In this document: one piece after another, positions 28,231 through 35,717 of the stretch | Position numbering within the stretch: the first letter of the stretch is position 1 | Layout of the letters: each line of letters opens with the position of its first letter | Virus record (IMG/VR): IMGVR_UViG_3300032311_000111 | Span: 1-37,838 of that record | Direction: 5' to 3' (one strand) | DNA length: 37,838 bases | Origin: a virus | Program-made: the position numbers and the translations under genes | The notes under the pieces: generated by a model | What the model saw: only the letters and a program-made list of their open reading frames with translations | Told to the model about the DNA's origin: nothing | Database searches by the model: none

Positions 28231-28929
28231 TTAAGCTGAGAACATTTCTTCTATAGTTAGCTCGCCAAGACTCTGCGGTGTGATCTGTTTAATTCCACCA
28301 ACCTGGCTCAACTCATAGTTAGCCATAGCCGCAAGATCAGAGTTTGCTCCCTGCGTAATTGCCTGTGCCTTGGCATACTGCCGTTCACGCTCCAGTGCGT
28401 CTGCGTGAGTCAAGGCAAGAACCAAGTGATGAACGTGGGGCAAACGAAGTTCATCACCAAGAGCGTCTGTGGAAGGAGGAAAGTCAACGATGTAGTTCGT
28501 TCTGGTCAGGCACTTCAGCTTCTCAACAACACGCAAAGGAATCGTGCCAGATGTGGCAAGCCTTGGGTAAAGGTTAAGCTGTGCAACTCCACTGCTGTTT
28601 CGGCCTGTAAAATGGTAAGTATCTGGATCGCCAGTGCGGTCATCGGATAGCAAACCTGGGTCTTGGCTTACAATCGTTGCCAAGTCAATCGGGTCAACCT
28701 CGGCATCGTTGTAGGCAACAGAAAGAGGAGTTTCAACATTTGTGCCAAGCGTGATTGTTCGGCTCGTTCCAACTGAATAGGTGGAGTTGGTTACAGTCTC
28801 ACGCCAAGGTGCAAAATCCCATACTCGGCGGTAGGCCAAGCTTGCTGCCTTCTGCAAGAAGGTAAGCGTGTCCGAGTCGGTCTTGCCAACCTTCTCGCCT
28901 GCGTACTGAGCGATCTCGGTTAGGGTCAA
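28231..28929 (-). CDS. Head-tail adaptor / tail tubular protein A-like, 232 aa
   Basis: The protein opens with a helix that is typical of T7 gp11-like adaptors (MTLTEIAQYAGEKVGKTDSD, then TLTFLQKAASLAYRRVWDFA), a beta-rich middle with short loops (TITLGTNVETPLSVAYNDAE) and two helices at the end (HHLVLALTHADALERERQYA). The pattern of N-terminal helix, beta-barrel and C-terminal helices is that of tail adaptor proteins bridging portal and nozzle. It overlaps the fibre gene stop by four bases and is upstream of the nozzle gene. Confidence 0.68.
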   Translation of the reverse strand: MTLTEIAQYAGEKVGKTDSDTLTFLQKAASLAYRRVWDFAPWRETVTNSTYSVGTSRTITLGTNVETPLSVAYNDAEVDPIDLATIVSQDPGLLSDDRTGDPDTYHFTGRNSSGVAQLNLYPRLATSGTIPLRVVEKLKCLTRTNYIVDFPPSTDALGDELRLPHVHHLVLALTHADALERERQYAKAQAITQGANSDLAAMANYELSQVGGIKQITPQSLGELTIEEMFSA

Positions 28930-30317
28930 GCTGCCTCCAGAGCTGCTATTTTGGATTCTAGTGACTCCACTTTCTCAATCAACTTTTGAATTGTTCCATA
29001 CATAGCCGCATAAATCTGGTCTGAGTTAAGGTCTTTGCAATCCTCAATAACATCCTCGCTAACCAACCTCTTCTCTGTCTTTGTTTTGGCTATACCATTC
29101 TCATCAAGCACAGCATTACCATCAGAATCCAATTCTGGTGTGACCACGTCATCAAATACCTGATTGTAGGCAAATCTGCTAGTTCCAACAGCTTTGGGGA
29201 ATACTTCCTCTACGTCTTGTGCAATCCAACCCAATTTGCTCCTGTCTTTTACTTTTTCTTGAGAATAAACTTCGCTTTTCCAAGTGTAGCGTTTTAGTGG
29301 AACTTGCTTAACAATTTCATAACACCGATCATTATCAGCGTTTGTAATGTTGGTTTTTAACCTTTGGTCAGATGCAATTGTCCAAGTGTTAGTTGACGGC
29401 TTCTTTGCGCTGTCTGTGGAAAGTTCAAGTTGTGCAGAAGGATTAGCGGTCCCAATCCCAACATTGCCCCCGCTTTCAGCAAGAGTTATATTTCTCCAAG
29501 CAACACCTTGTTCTACAACACCGATTGTAATCCTTCTGTTTGCGGCAGTTGCGCTTGTTTGTAGAGTAATTCCTCCCTCAAGCCTATTGCTAGAATCATT
29601 AGAAACAATTTCAATGGCGTTCTGACCTCCTGTTGGTGATGAATTTTTTGCAACACCACCAAGAAGAATTCCGTTGTGACTTGTTAATGTTGTGTTTGAA
29701 GTGTTGCCTCCATTCAAAACTAGACTTCCAACAACTTGCAATGTAGATACAGGACTCGCAGTCCCAATCCCAACACCGCCACTCGAATCAATGCGGAGGC
29801 GTTCGGATGCGCCCACATTAAAAGAAGTAAACCCTGATGAGCTTGTTTCGTTGTTGGCTATAGTAAATCCACCTGCTTTATATTTAACTAAATCTACAAT
29901 AGCAGTTCCTGTTCCTGCCGAATCTGATGTAATTAATCTTATGTCCACTCCAGAGCTTGCGGATGCTGTTGTGTTTTGAACGTCAACATAGCGCAATGTG
30001 TTTCCTGCTGCTGATACCGTTCCAATATTAAGATTTCCGTTCGCATCAATCCTCATCGCCTCCGCACCGCCCTCACTAAACGCAATTGTGTCAGCGGCTG
30101 GGAAAAAGATGCCTGTGTTTGTATCGCCTATAGGCTGGATAGCTGGTGTTGCAGCCGTTCCAGTTCCAGAGCTAAATAGGCTAATAGTCCCGCTAGTGCT
30201 GGCCAGGGCGAGGCTGGAAGTAGGTACGGCTTTCTCCACCAAATCTCGCAATTTCTCCGCCGTTACGTCATTGGTTACGCCGTCTGTAAATGAAGTTCCT
30301 GCTGTGAAATTTGCCAT
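28926..30317 (-). CDS. Tail fibre protein with S74 intramolecular chaperone
   Basis: The 463-aa protein has a fibrous body of short beta repeats (several VGIGT or NIGT turns at 98, 183 and 287) and a C-terminal Peptidase_S74/endosialidase chaperone. The junction ASDQRLKTNI (315-324) holds the auto-cleavage Ser316 and Lys321 of the conserved SDxRLK motif, and LGWIAQDVEEVFPKAV follows. The chaperone trimerises the fibre and then cleaves itself off. The N-terminus (MANFTAGTSFTDGVTNDVTA) probably docks to the tail. Several Thr/Gly-rich segments suggest a host-range region at residues 105-300. Confidence 0.88.
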   Translation of the reverse strand: MANFTAGTSFTDGVTNDVTAEKLRDLVEKAVPTSSLALASTSGTISLFSSGTGTAATPAIQPIGDTNTGIFFPAADTIAFSEGGAEAMRIDANGNLNIGTVSAAGNTLRYVDVQNTTASASSGVDIRLITSDSAGTGTAIVDLVKYKAGGFTIANNETSSSGFTSFNVGASERLRIDSSGGVGIGTASPVSTLQVVGSLVLNGGNTSNTTLTSHNGILLGGVAKNSSPTGGQNAIEIVSNDSSNRLEGGITLQTSATAANRRITIGVVEQGVAWRNITLAESGGNVGIGTANPSAQLELSTDSAKKPSTNTWTIASDQRLKTNITNADNDRCYEIVKQVPLKRYTWKSEVYSQEKVKDRSKLGWIAQDVEEVFPKAVGTSRFAYNQVFDDVVTPELDSDGNAVLDENGIAKTKTEKRLVSEDVIEDCKDLNSDQIYAAMYGTIQKLIEKVESLESKIAALEAA

Positions 30318-30328
30318 TGTCTTGTCTC

Positions 30329-30556
30329 CTAGCTGTTAAAGCGATTTTTAAGTACGTCCCAGGCCATTGAGCATATTAGACCAACAACACCCGCAATAGC
30401 CAGAGCCTTCGTCCGAAGATGTTCCAGCGCACCTAATCTATTAGCAACATCCCCGTGAAAAGCAAGTGACCTTTCTACCATAGCGTAAAGCTGGAGCTGA
30501 CGTTCCTCCATCCTGGCGAGCCTAACTTCCATGTTCCAGATTTGTTCTTCACTCAT
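30329..30556 (-). CDS. Coiled-coil membrane protein, XhlA/holin-like
   Basis: The 75-aa product has an N-terminal coiled coil (MEVRLARMEERQLQLYAMVE, then RSLAFHGDVANRLGALEHLR) and a C-terminal membrane helix (ALAIAGVVGLICSMAWDVL), the layout of the XhlA (hemolysin-type) family that helps holins. The ATG overlaps the lipoprotein stop (ATGA), so the two genes form a pair. In this arrangement it could also be an inverted i-spanin partner. Membrane topology is clear; function is inferred. Confidence 0.6.
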   Translation of the reverse strand: MSEEQIWNMEVRLARMEERQLQLYAMVERSLAFHGDVANRLGALEHLRTKALAIAGVVGLICSMAWDVLKNRFNS

Positions 30557-30684
30557 GGCTTAGTTGCCCCCAAGTCAGATGCTGCACCCATGTCCGAATA
30601 TACAGGAAGCGGGTTGTTGTCAACCTTGCGTGGCGAGCAGGATGCGATGGCAAGGAAGAAAATGGATATGGCGAGAAAGTTCAT
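30553..30684 (-). CDS. 43-aa lipoprotein, second spanin/o-spanin-like candidate
   Basis: The product is MNFLAISIFFLAIASC (signal and lipobox, Cys16) followed by SPRKVDNNPLPVYSDMGAAS, a short Pro-containing mature part. A lipid-anchored, periplasmic small peptide is expected. It is coupled (ATGA) to the XhlA-like coiled-coil membrane gene, giving a second lipoprotein/membrane protein pair in this genome besides the one at 921-1239. No strong ribosome binding site is seen. Confidence 0.6.
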   Translation of the reverse strand: MNFLAISIFFLAIASCSPRKVDNNPLPVYSDMGAASDLGATKP

Positions 30685-30705
30685 TGTGTAAATTAAATAA
30701 TAATT

Positions 30706-31032
30706 TTAAGAATAAGACAATGTTCCAGTTGGATTTGGTTCTTCAGAACCATTTATTGATGTCCAAGCAATTAAATCAGGAGATGAATATGTAGTTGCCT
30801 CAAAAGCAATATCTTCTATTTCCCAATGCCCGACTCCATCCCAAAAAATTGTATTGACATCAGAGAAATAATGTCGCTTCCCATTCAAAAAAGCAATCCC
30901 ATTCCAAACATAATTACCATTAGATGAAGCTGTCCCAGCACCAGAAATAAGAACAGCCGTTGGTTCTGGTGAGCCACCACCACCAACCTTGCGGATAGTC
31001 TGCGCTCCTAGTCCTAAAGATAGTCTTGGCAT
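30706..31032 (-). CDS. Putative receptor-binding tail protein, 108 aa
   Basis: The start at 31032 is chosen because MPRLSLGLGAQTIRKV matches the N-terminus of the gene upstream (MPRLSLGLGVQAVSKV). The body reads like a small beta-sandwich seen in phage tail tips: GAGTASSNGNYVWNGIAFLN (about residues 31-50), then GKRHYFSDVNTIFWDGVGHW and a strand pair with YSSPDLIAW. This domain occurs in many tail fibres and probably binds sugar. A shared 16-residue leader plus different bodies suggests interchangeable adhesins. Confidence 0.65.
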   Translation of the reverse strand: MPRLSLGLGAQTIRKVGGGGSPEPTAVLISGAGTASSNGNYVWNGIAFLNGKRHYFSDVNTIFWDGVGHWEIEDIAFEATTYSSPDLIAWTSINGSEEPNPTGTLSYS

Positions 31033-31036
31033 AAAA

Positions 31037-31519
31037 TCAAGCAGCGGTGATGGTGATGGCGTAGTCCCAGCCAGATGTGGGGATGATTGTTGCATCTGTT
31101 GATGAATTATTGTTTGGATTTGTAAATTGAAAATCATCTGTATCGCCTGAAAGACCATAAACCTTACCAGCCCTCCAAAATGTTTCAGATGGAAGTGGAC
31201 TAAAAAATGTTGCCGTAAATGTTGTGTTTGGAGGAATTAAAATATATCCGTATGGTGCGGTCGGATAAACGCCATCTCCATAGCCAGCTTCTTTTAGATA
31301 AACCAAGCCAGTATCTATAAACATTTTATCGCTAATAAGAGATCCAGCGACTCTTGTTATTATTGAGGTAACTTTTGTATATGTTCCAGTTGGAACAACT
31401 CCATTATTTCCAGATATATTAACTGCGTTTGTAGTGGCTACAACAAGAGGTCCTGCTGATGCGCCACTCTTAACCTTACTAACGGCTTGCACGCCCAAGC
31501 CTAAAGATAGTCTTGGCAT
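31037..31519 (-). CDS. Putative tail/baseplate protein, 160 aa
   Basis: The start at 31519 gives the MPRLSLGLGVQAVSKV leader shared with the downstream gene. The body is strand-rich with several Gly/Thr/Asn turns (NISGNNGVVPTGTYTKVTSI) and ends in GWDYAITITAA. The middle part (GYILIPPNTTFTATFFSPLP) suggests a beta-sandwich. I interpret it as a second tail-tip or receptor-binding protein assembled through the shared leader; no family name is offered. Confidence 0.6.
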   Translation of the reverse strand: MPRLSLGLGVQAVSKVKSGASAGPLVVATTNAVNISGNNGVVPTGTYTKVTSIITRVAGSLISDKMFIDTGLVYLKEAGYGDGVYPTAPYGYILIPPNTTFTATFFSPLPSETFWRAGKVYGLSGDTDDFQFTNPNNNSSTDATIIPTSGWDYAITITAA

Positions 31520-31535
31520 AAAATTACAATGCAAT

Positions 31536-31568
31536 CACACGCCAAGGGATTGAACCTTTGGCGGTGTG
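31536..31568 (-). other. Imperfect hairpin between head and tail-tip genes
   Basis: CACAC-GCCAA-GG (31536-31547) pairs with CC-TTTGGC-GGTGTG (31555-31568) with two bulges and a seven-base loop. On the minus strand the stem is followed by ATTGCATTGTAATTTT. It lies in the 62-bp untranslated gap before the tail-tip gene and could be a partial terminator separating head and tail expression. The loop resembles a tRNA T-arm (GGTTCAATCC). Confidence 0.5.
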
Positions 31569-31581
31569 GTTGCTTGAATCA

Positions 31582-31821
31582 TTAACCAGCTATGTAGCCG
31601 ATCACCTTGCCAGTTCCAGCCGTGTAGCTGTCGAACTCGCCGTAGATGATGTTGCCAGAGCCAATCGTAACGCCAGTCAGAGTACCATCATATTTACCGC
31701 TAATCGCGCTAAACGTGGTATCTGCAAGCATCTGGATCGCCCAGTAGCCAGCAGTAGCTGTTCCTTGCGTCCCTACGGAAAATCCGTATTGACCTTGGAA
31801 TTTATCTAATGCGCGTGACAT
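31582..31821 (-). CDS. Small head/virion-associated protein, 79 aa
   Basis: The protein (MSRALDKFQGQYGFSVGTQG, then a beta-rich part with TLTGVTIGSGNIIYGEFDSY) is Gly/Thr-rich with a fold expected to be a small beta-sheet. Proteins of this look recur in phage genomes between capsid and tail genes and are usually left hypothetical. The ATG overlaps the previous stop (TAATG). A role as head decoration or neck protein is inferred from position. Confidence 0.68.
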   Translation of the reverse strand: MSRALDKFQGQYGFSVGTQGTATAGYWAIQMLADTTFSAISGKYDGTLTGVTIGSGNIIYGEFDSYTAGTGKVIGYIAG

Positions 31822-32015
31822 TAGCTATGCAAGGCAATCCGATAGGATGTGCCGTTAAGAGTCACGTTCAAGGACGCAGGGGATGTTGCAACGGTATTAA
31901 CCGTTCCACCGCTGGAGCTTGCCGTAAACTCAATTACGTTTGTGAAGCCTTGGGTGTCAAAGCGGATAGCCTTGTTCTTGGCCTTACGCGTGCTACGTAC
32001 AAATTCATTCGCCAT
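31821..32015 (-). CDS. Small hypothetical virion-region protein, 64 aa
   Basis: AAGGAG lies about nine bases upstream of the ATG at 32015, inside the end of the previous gene, which supports the start. The product has a basic N-terminus (MANEFVRSTRKAKNKAIRFD) and a Ser/Thr-rich beta part. Not recognised. Confidence 0.65.
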   Translation of the reverse strand: MANEFVRSTRKAKNKAIRFDTQGFTNVIEFTASSSGGTVNTVATSPASLNVTLNGTSYRIALHS

Positions 32016-32295
32016 ATTTTTTTCTCCTTAAAGCCGCACGTTTGATGCTATCTGGCGTGAACTGGCTTTTGAATCTACTGCCAAGCTTTTGTTCTTGGCG
32101 GTAGTACCCCTTCATTAAGTTTGTTTGATTTACCCCAAGCGGATTGTCGAGGGGTTCGCCAACCCCCACTAGGGATAATCTTTGCGGGACGGTGAATCGT
32201 TTAAGGTAACGAGGGACAGAATCCCTTTCGGCCACAGCCTTTTCCAGTTCGACAACTTTCCCATTTCTGGTGTCCTCGTACTGGTAAACAGGCAT
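32005..32295 (-). CDS. Small basic hypothetical protein, 96 aa
   Basis: The start (MPVYQYEDTRNGKVVELEKA) resembles the beginning of FmdB-type small proteins, but the four zinc-binding cysteines are missing, so it is only a superficial likeness. The rest is basic (GYYRQEQKLGSRFKSQFTPD) with a lysine/arginine-rich tail (RAALRRKKYGE). It overlaps both neighbours and probably is a head-associated protein by position. Confidence 0.65.
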   Translation of the reverse strand: MPVYQYEDTRNGKVVELEKAVAERDSVPRYLKRFTVPQRLSLVGVGEPLDNPLGVNQTNLMKGYYRQEQKLGSRFKSQFTPDSIKRAALRRKKYGE

Positions 32296-32666
32296 TAGCT
32301 ATAGTTTTCCTTATCCGACTCCTCGGCCAACTTCATCATCTTTTCCTCTTCGGACATTGAGTTTTCACCCTCGGACATGTCTTCCGACTTGTCCTTGGAT
32401 TCACTCTCGCTCATGGCGTGTTCCACATTAACGTGGGCAATGCCATTTTCGATCATGTCAATTGTTCCAGAGAGTTCTACAGAATCACCTACTTCTGGAG
32501 ATACATCTTCAGTTCCATCGTTCATTTCAAACTTTGAAACTGGTAGCATCACCATTCCAGCTTTCGCCATTTTTTTCATAGGTTTTTCAGATGAGGAAGT
32601 GGCTGGGGAGGTTTTATCCTCCCCAGCTTTCCGAGGTCCCATACCAATAACTAGCATGGTTCCCAT
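32295..32666 (-). CDS. Acidic Ser/Glu-rich protein, 123 aa
   Basis: The gene directly follows the major capsid gene. The protein has a Met/Lys-rich start, a beta-rich central part (VGDSVELSGTIDMIENGIAH) and an acidic, Ser-rich disordered tail (SESESKDKSEDMSEGENSMS). It could be a head decoration or assembly factor; not recognised. The DNA for the tail is locally repetitive (GAG/TCC-type codons). Confidence 0.65.
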   Translation of the reverse strand: MGTMLVIGMGPRKAGEDKTSPATSSSEKPMKKMAKAGMVMLPVSKFEMNDGTEDVSPEVGDSVELSGTIDMIENGIAHVNVEHAMSESESKDKSEDMSEGENSMSEEEKMMKLAEESDKENYS

Positions 32667-32673
32667 TTAATTA

Positions 32674-33702
32674 TTAGCTGTAGTTGGACTTCGCAACGAT
32701 AACTCGGAAGAACCGAGTATCGAGTTGCTTGGCCGCGTAGAACGTCTTGAAGGACGCTACGATGCGCTGTCCATAAGGATCGCTCTTGTCAGCAGCATCA
32801 AGGATCGTTACCTTCGGAGCGAAGGGCGAGCCAGAAGCCGCGATTGAGGACAAGCTGGGAACGCCAAACGCGCCACCACCGAGGAGGACGTTTGCATAAC
32901 CAGTGTTAACACCAGTTGTTCCTACGCTGTTTTCAGCGATACCAGAGGCAGAGGTATTGAAGGTCTGTACGTTGGTCGAAGAAATGACCGAAACGCCAAA
33001 CAACTTGCCGATTTCACCTTTGAAGATGGCATCGGGATTCGAGTAGCTCGAAACCTTCAACCAATCATCGTCCTGCTGTAGATCACGGATAACGGCAGGG
33101 TGCGCGACGAGCGCGTAGCCATCCTTGATCTTAGGAGCACGGGCGATAAACAGCGAAGTCGCACCATCGAGCAAGTCGGTGGAGGTCATTGCGCCGTTAG
33201 CAACTGAACCAGTAGCCCAGGTCGTTCCGTTAGTCGTATTCTGAGCATAACGGTTGTACGATTTGGTGGCTACGCCAGTACCAGTGCTGGTCGAGGAGTC
33301 CTGCACCAACGCGCGGTGACAGAGGGTGTCAGCGTGGAGGGCGGCATCTTCGCCGAGTTGTTTAGTGGCCTGGGCAAGATGAGAAAATAGCTCTGTAGCG
33401 AGCACGACATCCGTGAGGATGATTTTGCTTCCATATTGCACCAAGGTTGCTTCAACCGAGGACAACGTGAGATCACGTTCGTCGCCAGTAGAAGGAGTCG
33501 TTCCTTCCGACAGCGCTGAAATTGCGCTGATGCTTGGGTCCCCGAACCTAAAAAACCTTATGGTTTTATTCCCGCCAGTTTTTGTCGGGTAGGGGGTTTT
33601 CATTGCGAATTGCTCCATCTGGAGCAATGGGATTGCGCGTTCTAGCAATGCTTTTGAAAAGTATGCCTGGAACTGCGCGCTGACTGAGCCAGTAGTTACC
33701 AT
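32674..33702 (-). CDS. Major capsid protein, N4-gp56 family-like
   Basis: The 342-aa protein starts MVTTGSVSAQFQAYFSKALL then ERAIPLLQMEQFAMKTPYPT and GGNKTIRFFRFGDPSI, a pattern I recognise from N4-gp56-type capsid proteins (HK97-like fold): the long N-terminal helix, then P-x-x-x-G-x-(K/N)-T-(I/V)-x-F-x-R, then LSEGTTPSTGDE and YGSKIILTDV. Asn/Ala/Gly-rich surface loops and a beta-rich C-terminal part follow (GKLFGVSVISSTNVQTF). It is the expected product between scaffold and small head genes. An AAGGA site lies about 11 bases upstream of the start. Confidence 0.85.
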   Translation of the reverse strand: MVTTGSVSAQFQAYFSKALLERAIPLLQMEQFAMKTPYPTKTGGNKTIRFFRFGDPSISAISALSEGTTPSTGDERDLTLSSVEATLVQYGSKIILTDVVLATELFSHLAQATKQLGEDAALHADTLCHRALVQDSSTSTGTGVATKSYNRYAQNTTNGTTWATGSVANGAMTSTDLLDGATSLFIARAPKIKDGYALVAHPAVIRDLQQDDDWLKVSSYSNPDAIFKGEIGKLFGVSVISSTNVQTFNTSASGIAENSVGTTGVNTGYANVLLGGGAFGVPSLSSIAASGSPFAPKVTILDAADKSDPYGQRIVASFKTFYAAKQLDTRFFRVIVAKSNYS

Positions 33703-33733
33703 ATAATTAAGTATCCTTGTTTGTTATGACAAC

Positions 33734-34690
33734 TCAACCTCTGTCAACTTCGGATGCCATTTTCATCAATTCACGTTCCTGCTCATCGAGCGTTAGTTCG
33801 TGAAAAGCTTTAGTCTTGGCAGGACCTTTAGGTTGACTTGACGCTGGAGTAGTCGCTTTTCTGAGTTGAGAAAGTTCTTTCTCATACTCTGCAACCTTTT
33901 TCGACAAATCGGAGGCGGACTCCGCCTTAAGCTTAACCTTTGCAATTCCAACCGCATCCTTGATACCCGCTGGATAATTACGCAGGATAGCGTGGTTTTG
34001 CAACATTTCCGTTACGGCTTTATACAGAGGAGTAGTTGAGTCTTTGAGTTCGGGGTTTGCGTCAACCTCTTCCATCAGATTCTTGTCCCACGCAGACTTT
34101 AGCTCTGCTTGGGTTTTCTGCTGGAACTCTTTCCTGTCCTCAACTTCAATGTCGTTGGCCTTTTGTTCAGCGAGTTTTGCAAGATCGTCACGGCCTTCAT
34201 CACGGTAGCTTTTTGCCGCTTCCCGGTAATCGTCCGAACTAAACTTGCGACTGCTCGCTTTTGTCTCTTCTTGAGAAGCTTCTGAAGTCTTCCTTGCTCT
34301 TTCGGCCTCGATCTGCTCTCTTTCAGCTTTGATTCTGGCTTTCTCTGCTCGGACATCTTCCCATTCTTTCTCAAGTCGCGACTTAGCCTTCTCGTAGCGA
34401 GTAGGCTTCTTTTCGGAAGCCGACTCCGACTTGTCTTCTGAAGATTGCGTTGTTAAAGAACTTTTATCTTCCTCGGATTTCTCCTTGGTAGACGAAACCT
34501 CATCCGAGGCTTCTGTTTGTTTTTCGGCTTCTTCTGCAGGCGCGGGTGTCTGCTCGTTATCTCCGCTTGAAGTTACCTCAGTTTCCGTATCTGCCTCCGG
34601 CTCGTCTTTTGGGATTGTTTCCAATCCCGCATCAACCGCTGCCGCAAGTTTCAACATATCCAGTTCAGTAACTTCCGTTGAATCTGCCAT
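33734..34690 (-). CDS. Scaffolding protein, 318 aa
   Basis: The protein is very acidic and Glu/Lys/Ser/Ala-rich with an unstructured N-terminus (about residues 20-95) and a long charged helix (SRLEKEWEDVRAEKARIKAE, then REQIEAERARKTSEASQEET). It ends with another helical part (SASDLSKKVAEYEKELSQLR, then a basic/Pro segment). This composition and its place just upstream of the major capsid gene are what a scaffold would show. No protease domain is fused. Scaffold function is inferred from composition and order. Confidence 0.78.
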   Translation of the reverse strand: MADSTEVTELDMLKLAAAVDAGLETIPKDEPEADTETEVTSSGDNEQTPAPAEEAEKQTEASDEVSSTKEKSEEDKSSLTTQSSEDKSESASEKKPTRYEKAKSRLEKEWEDVRAEKARIKAEREQIEAERARKTSEASQEETKASSRKFSSDDYREAAKSYRDEGRDDLAKLAEQKANDIEVEDRKEFQQKTQAELKSAWDKNLMEEVDANPELKDSTTPLYKAVTEMLQNHAILRNYPAGIKDAVGIAKVKLKAESASDLSKKVAEYEKELSQLRKATTPASSQPKGPAKTKAFHELTLDEQERELMKMASEVDRG

Positions 34691-34738
34691 TTGACCCTTT
34701 CTTACACTTGTTGGCAGGGAGTCATTCTGCCTAAAGGT

Positions 34739-35062
34739 TTAGTTGGCTATTGCTTCATCCGATCCGTCCTCATAGCCAAGAACAGCGGAGTTTAGTTTTT
34801 GGGTTGCAAGCGATTCTAAGGTCGCTACACAACCACGGAAACCTTTAGCATACCCACAAGCGTCTGCAAGTGCCTCGGATTTTTTCATTACAGCAGAGCT
34901 ATTTTGTCGCAAGGTTAGGTTCAAAAGAATGAGACTAAGACGCTTCCCAGTAGGCGTAGAAAGAAATCCAGTCCACGCCTTTTCGTCCTCATCTTCCCAT
35001 TTAGGCTCATGAACCCATTCCTGTTCACGAATGAACGCTAAGGCTGCTTTTAGTTTTCTCAC
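34739..35062 (-). CDS. Hypothetical helical protein, 107 aa
   Basis: The GTG at 35062 overlaps the preceding stop (GTGA). The product is helical: MRKLKAALAFIREQEWVHEP, then TGKRLSLILLNLTLRQNSSA and ADACGYAKGFRGCVATLESL. Its position is after a small basic protein and before the scaffold. Some phages encode a protein of this size in the same position, often unannotated. Not recognised. Confidence 0.7.
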   Translation of the reverse strand: MRKLKAALAFIREQEWVHEPKWEDEDEKAWTGFLSTPTGKRLSLILLNLTLRQNSSAVMKKSEALADACGYAKGFRGCVATLESLATQKLNSAVLGYEDGSDEAIAN

Positions 35063-35190
35063 TCTGAAAAGCCACCTTTTTTAGCCTTCATCATTCGCCA
35101 GATTTTAGGCTTGATTGTTGACTCTTTCTTGCTTCGGCTTGTGCCAGCCTTACGGCGAGCGTTAATGTTTGCGTATAAACCTTTTTTCAT
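35059..35190 (-). CDS. Small basic GLYANIN-type protein, copy 2 (43 aa)
   Basis: The product reads MKKGLYANINARRKAGTSRS, KKESTIKPKIWRMMKAKKGG, then FSE, a close paralogue of the 44-aa protein at 6406-6540. The DNA shares long stretches too (for example GGCTGGCAC and ATGATGAAGGC). The start overlaps the methyltransferase stop (ATGA), the stop overlaps the next gene's GTG. It lies in the head gene cluster, unlike copy 1, so the two are probably used at different times. Confidence 0.72.
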   Translation of the reverse strand: MKKGLYANINARRKAGTSRSKKESTIKPKIWRMMKAKKGGFSE

Positions 35191-35717
35191 AGTTTTATTC
35201 CCCAAGAATCACCTTGGAATAGCATATAGTCCTTTTGTCCTATTTCTTCAAGTAAAGCTTTCTTGACTGATTCCCAACTCCAGTCGTGGCCAGCCATAAT
35301 CCCGCCTTCTTTAAGCTTCTTACGCCAGCCCTTTAGGTCTGCCAGAACTCCTTCGTACCTATGGTCGCCGTCGATATAAACAAAATCACATGATCCATCA
35401 GCCACAAATTCAAGTGCGTCTAGGCTCTTTCCACGGCTAAACATAATGTTCACAATCCCATTTGTTCGTTCTTCAAATGCCTCAAATACAAACTTCATGG
35501 GGCATTGTTGACTCGCCCTATCGTTAATGTCGTATCCGTTCAGCCAAGGATCAACCGCCAACACCTCTTTGAAATATTTAGCAATAACCACCGTACCTTC
35601 CCCGCTGTAAGAACCAATCTCAACCGCCTTGCCAGTCGCGCCTTGTTCATTTGCCCATTCACACAGTTTAGCCAATCCTTCCTGCTGAAAGGCATCGCGC
35701 ATTACCGGAACCTTCAT
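35187..35717 (-). CDS. Class I SAM-dependent methyltransferase (Methyltransf_24-like)
   Basis: The 176-aa protein (start ATG 35717; an in-frame TTG lies one codon upstream) has AVEIGSYSGEGTVVIAKYF (31-49, SAM-binding glycine loop), EVLAVDPW (51-58, acidic residue for the ribose) and DFVYIDGDHRYEGVLADLKG followed by KEGGIMAGHDW. This order matches Methyltransf_24 enzymes (IDGDH, D, GG, HD), which act on sugars or other small acceptors. It lies in the structural cluster between a proline-rich protein and small head genes, an unusual place for a methyltransferase. Substrate is unknown. Confidence 0.78.
   Translation of the reverse strand: MKVPVMRDAFQQEGLAKLCEWANEQGATGKAVEIGSYSGEGTVVIAKYFKEVLAVDPWLNGYDINDRASQQCPMKFVFEAFEERTNGIVNIMFSRGKSLDALEFVADGSCDFVYIDGDHRYEGVLADLKGWRKKLKEGGIMAGHDWSWESVKKALLEEIGQKDYMLFQGDSWGIKL

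Noticed and set aside
31536-31568. tRNA gene or attachment site
   Set aside because: Only a T-arm-like loop is present; no D-arm, anticodon arm or acceptor stem can be formed, and no integrase gene was found.
32005-32295. FmdB-like zinc ribbon regulator
   Set aside because: Only the first residues (MPVYQYE) resemble FmdB; the zinc-binding cysteines are absent.
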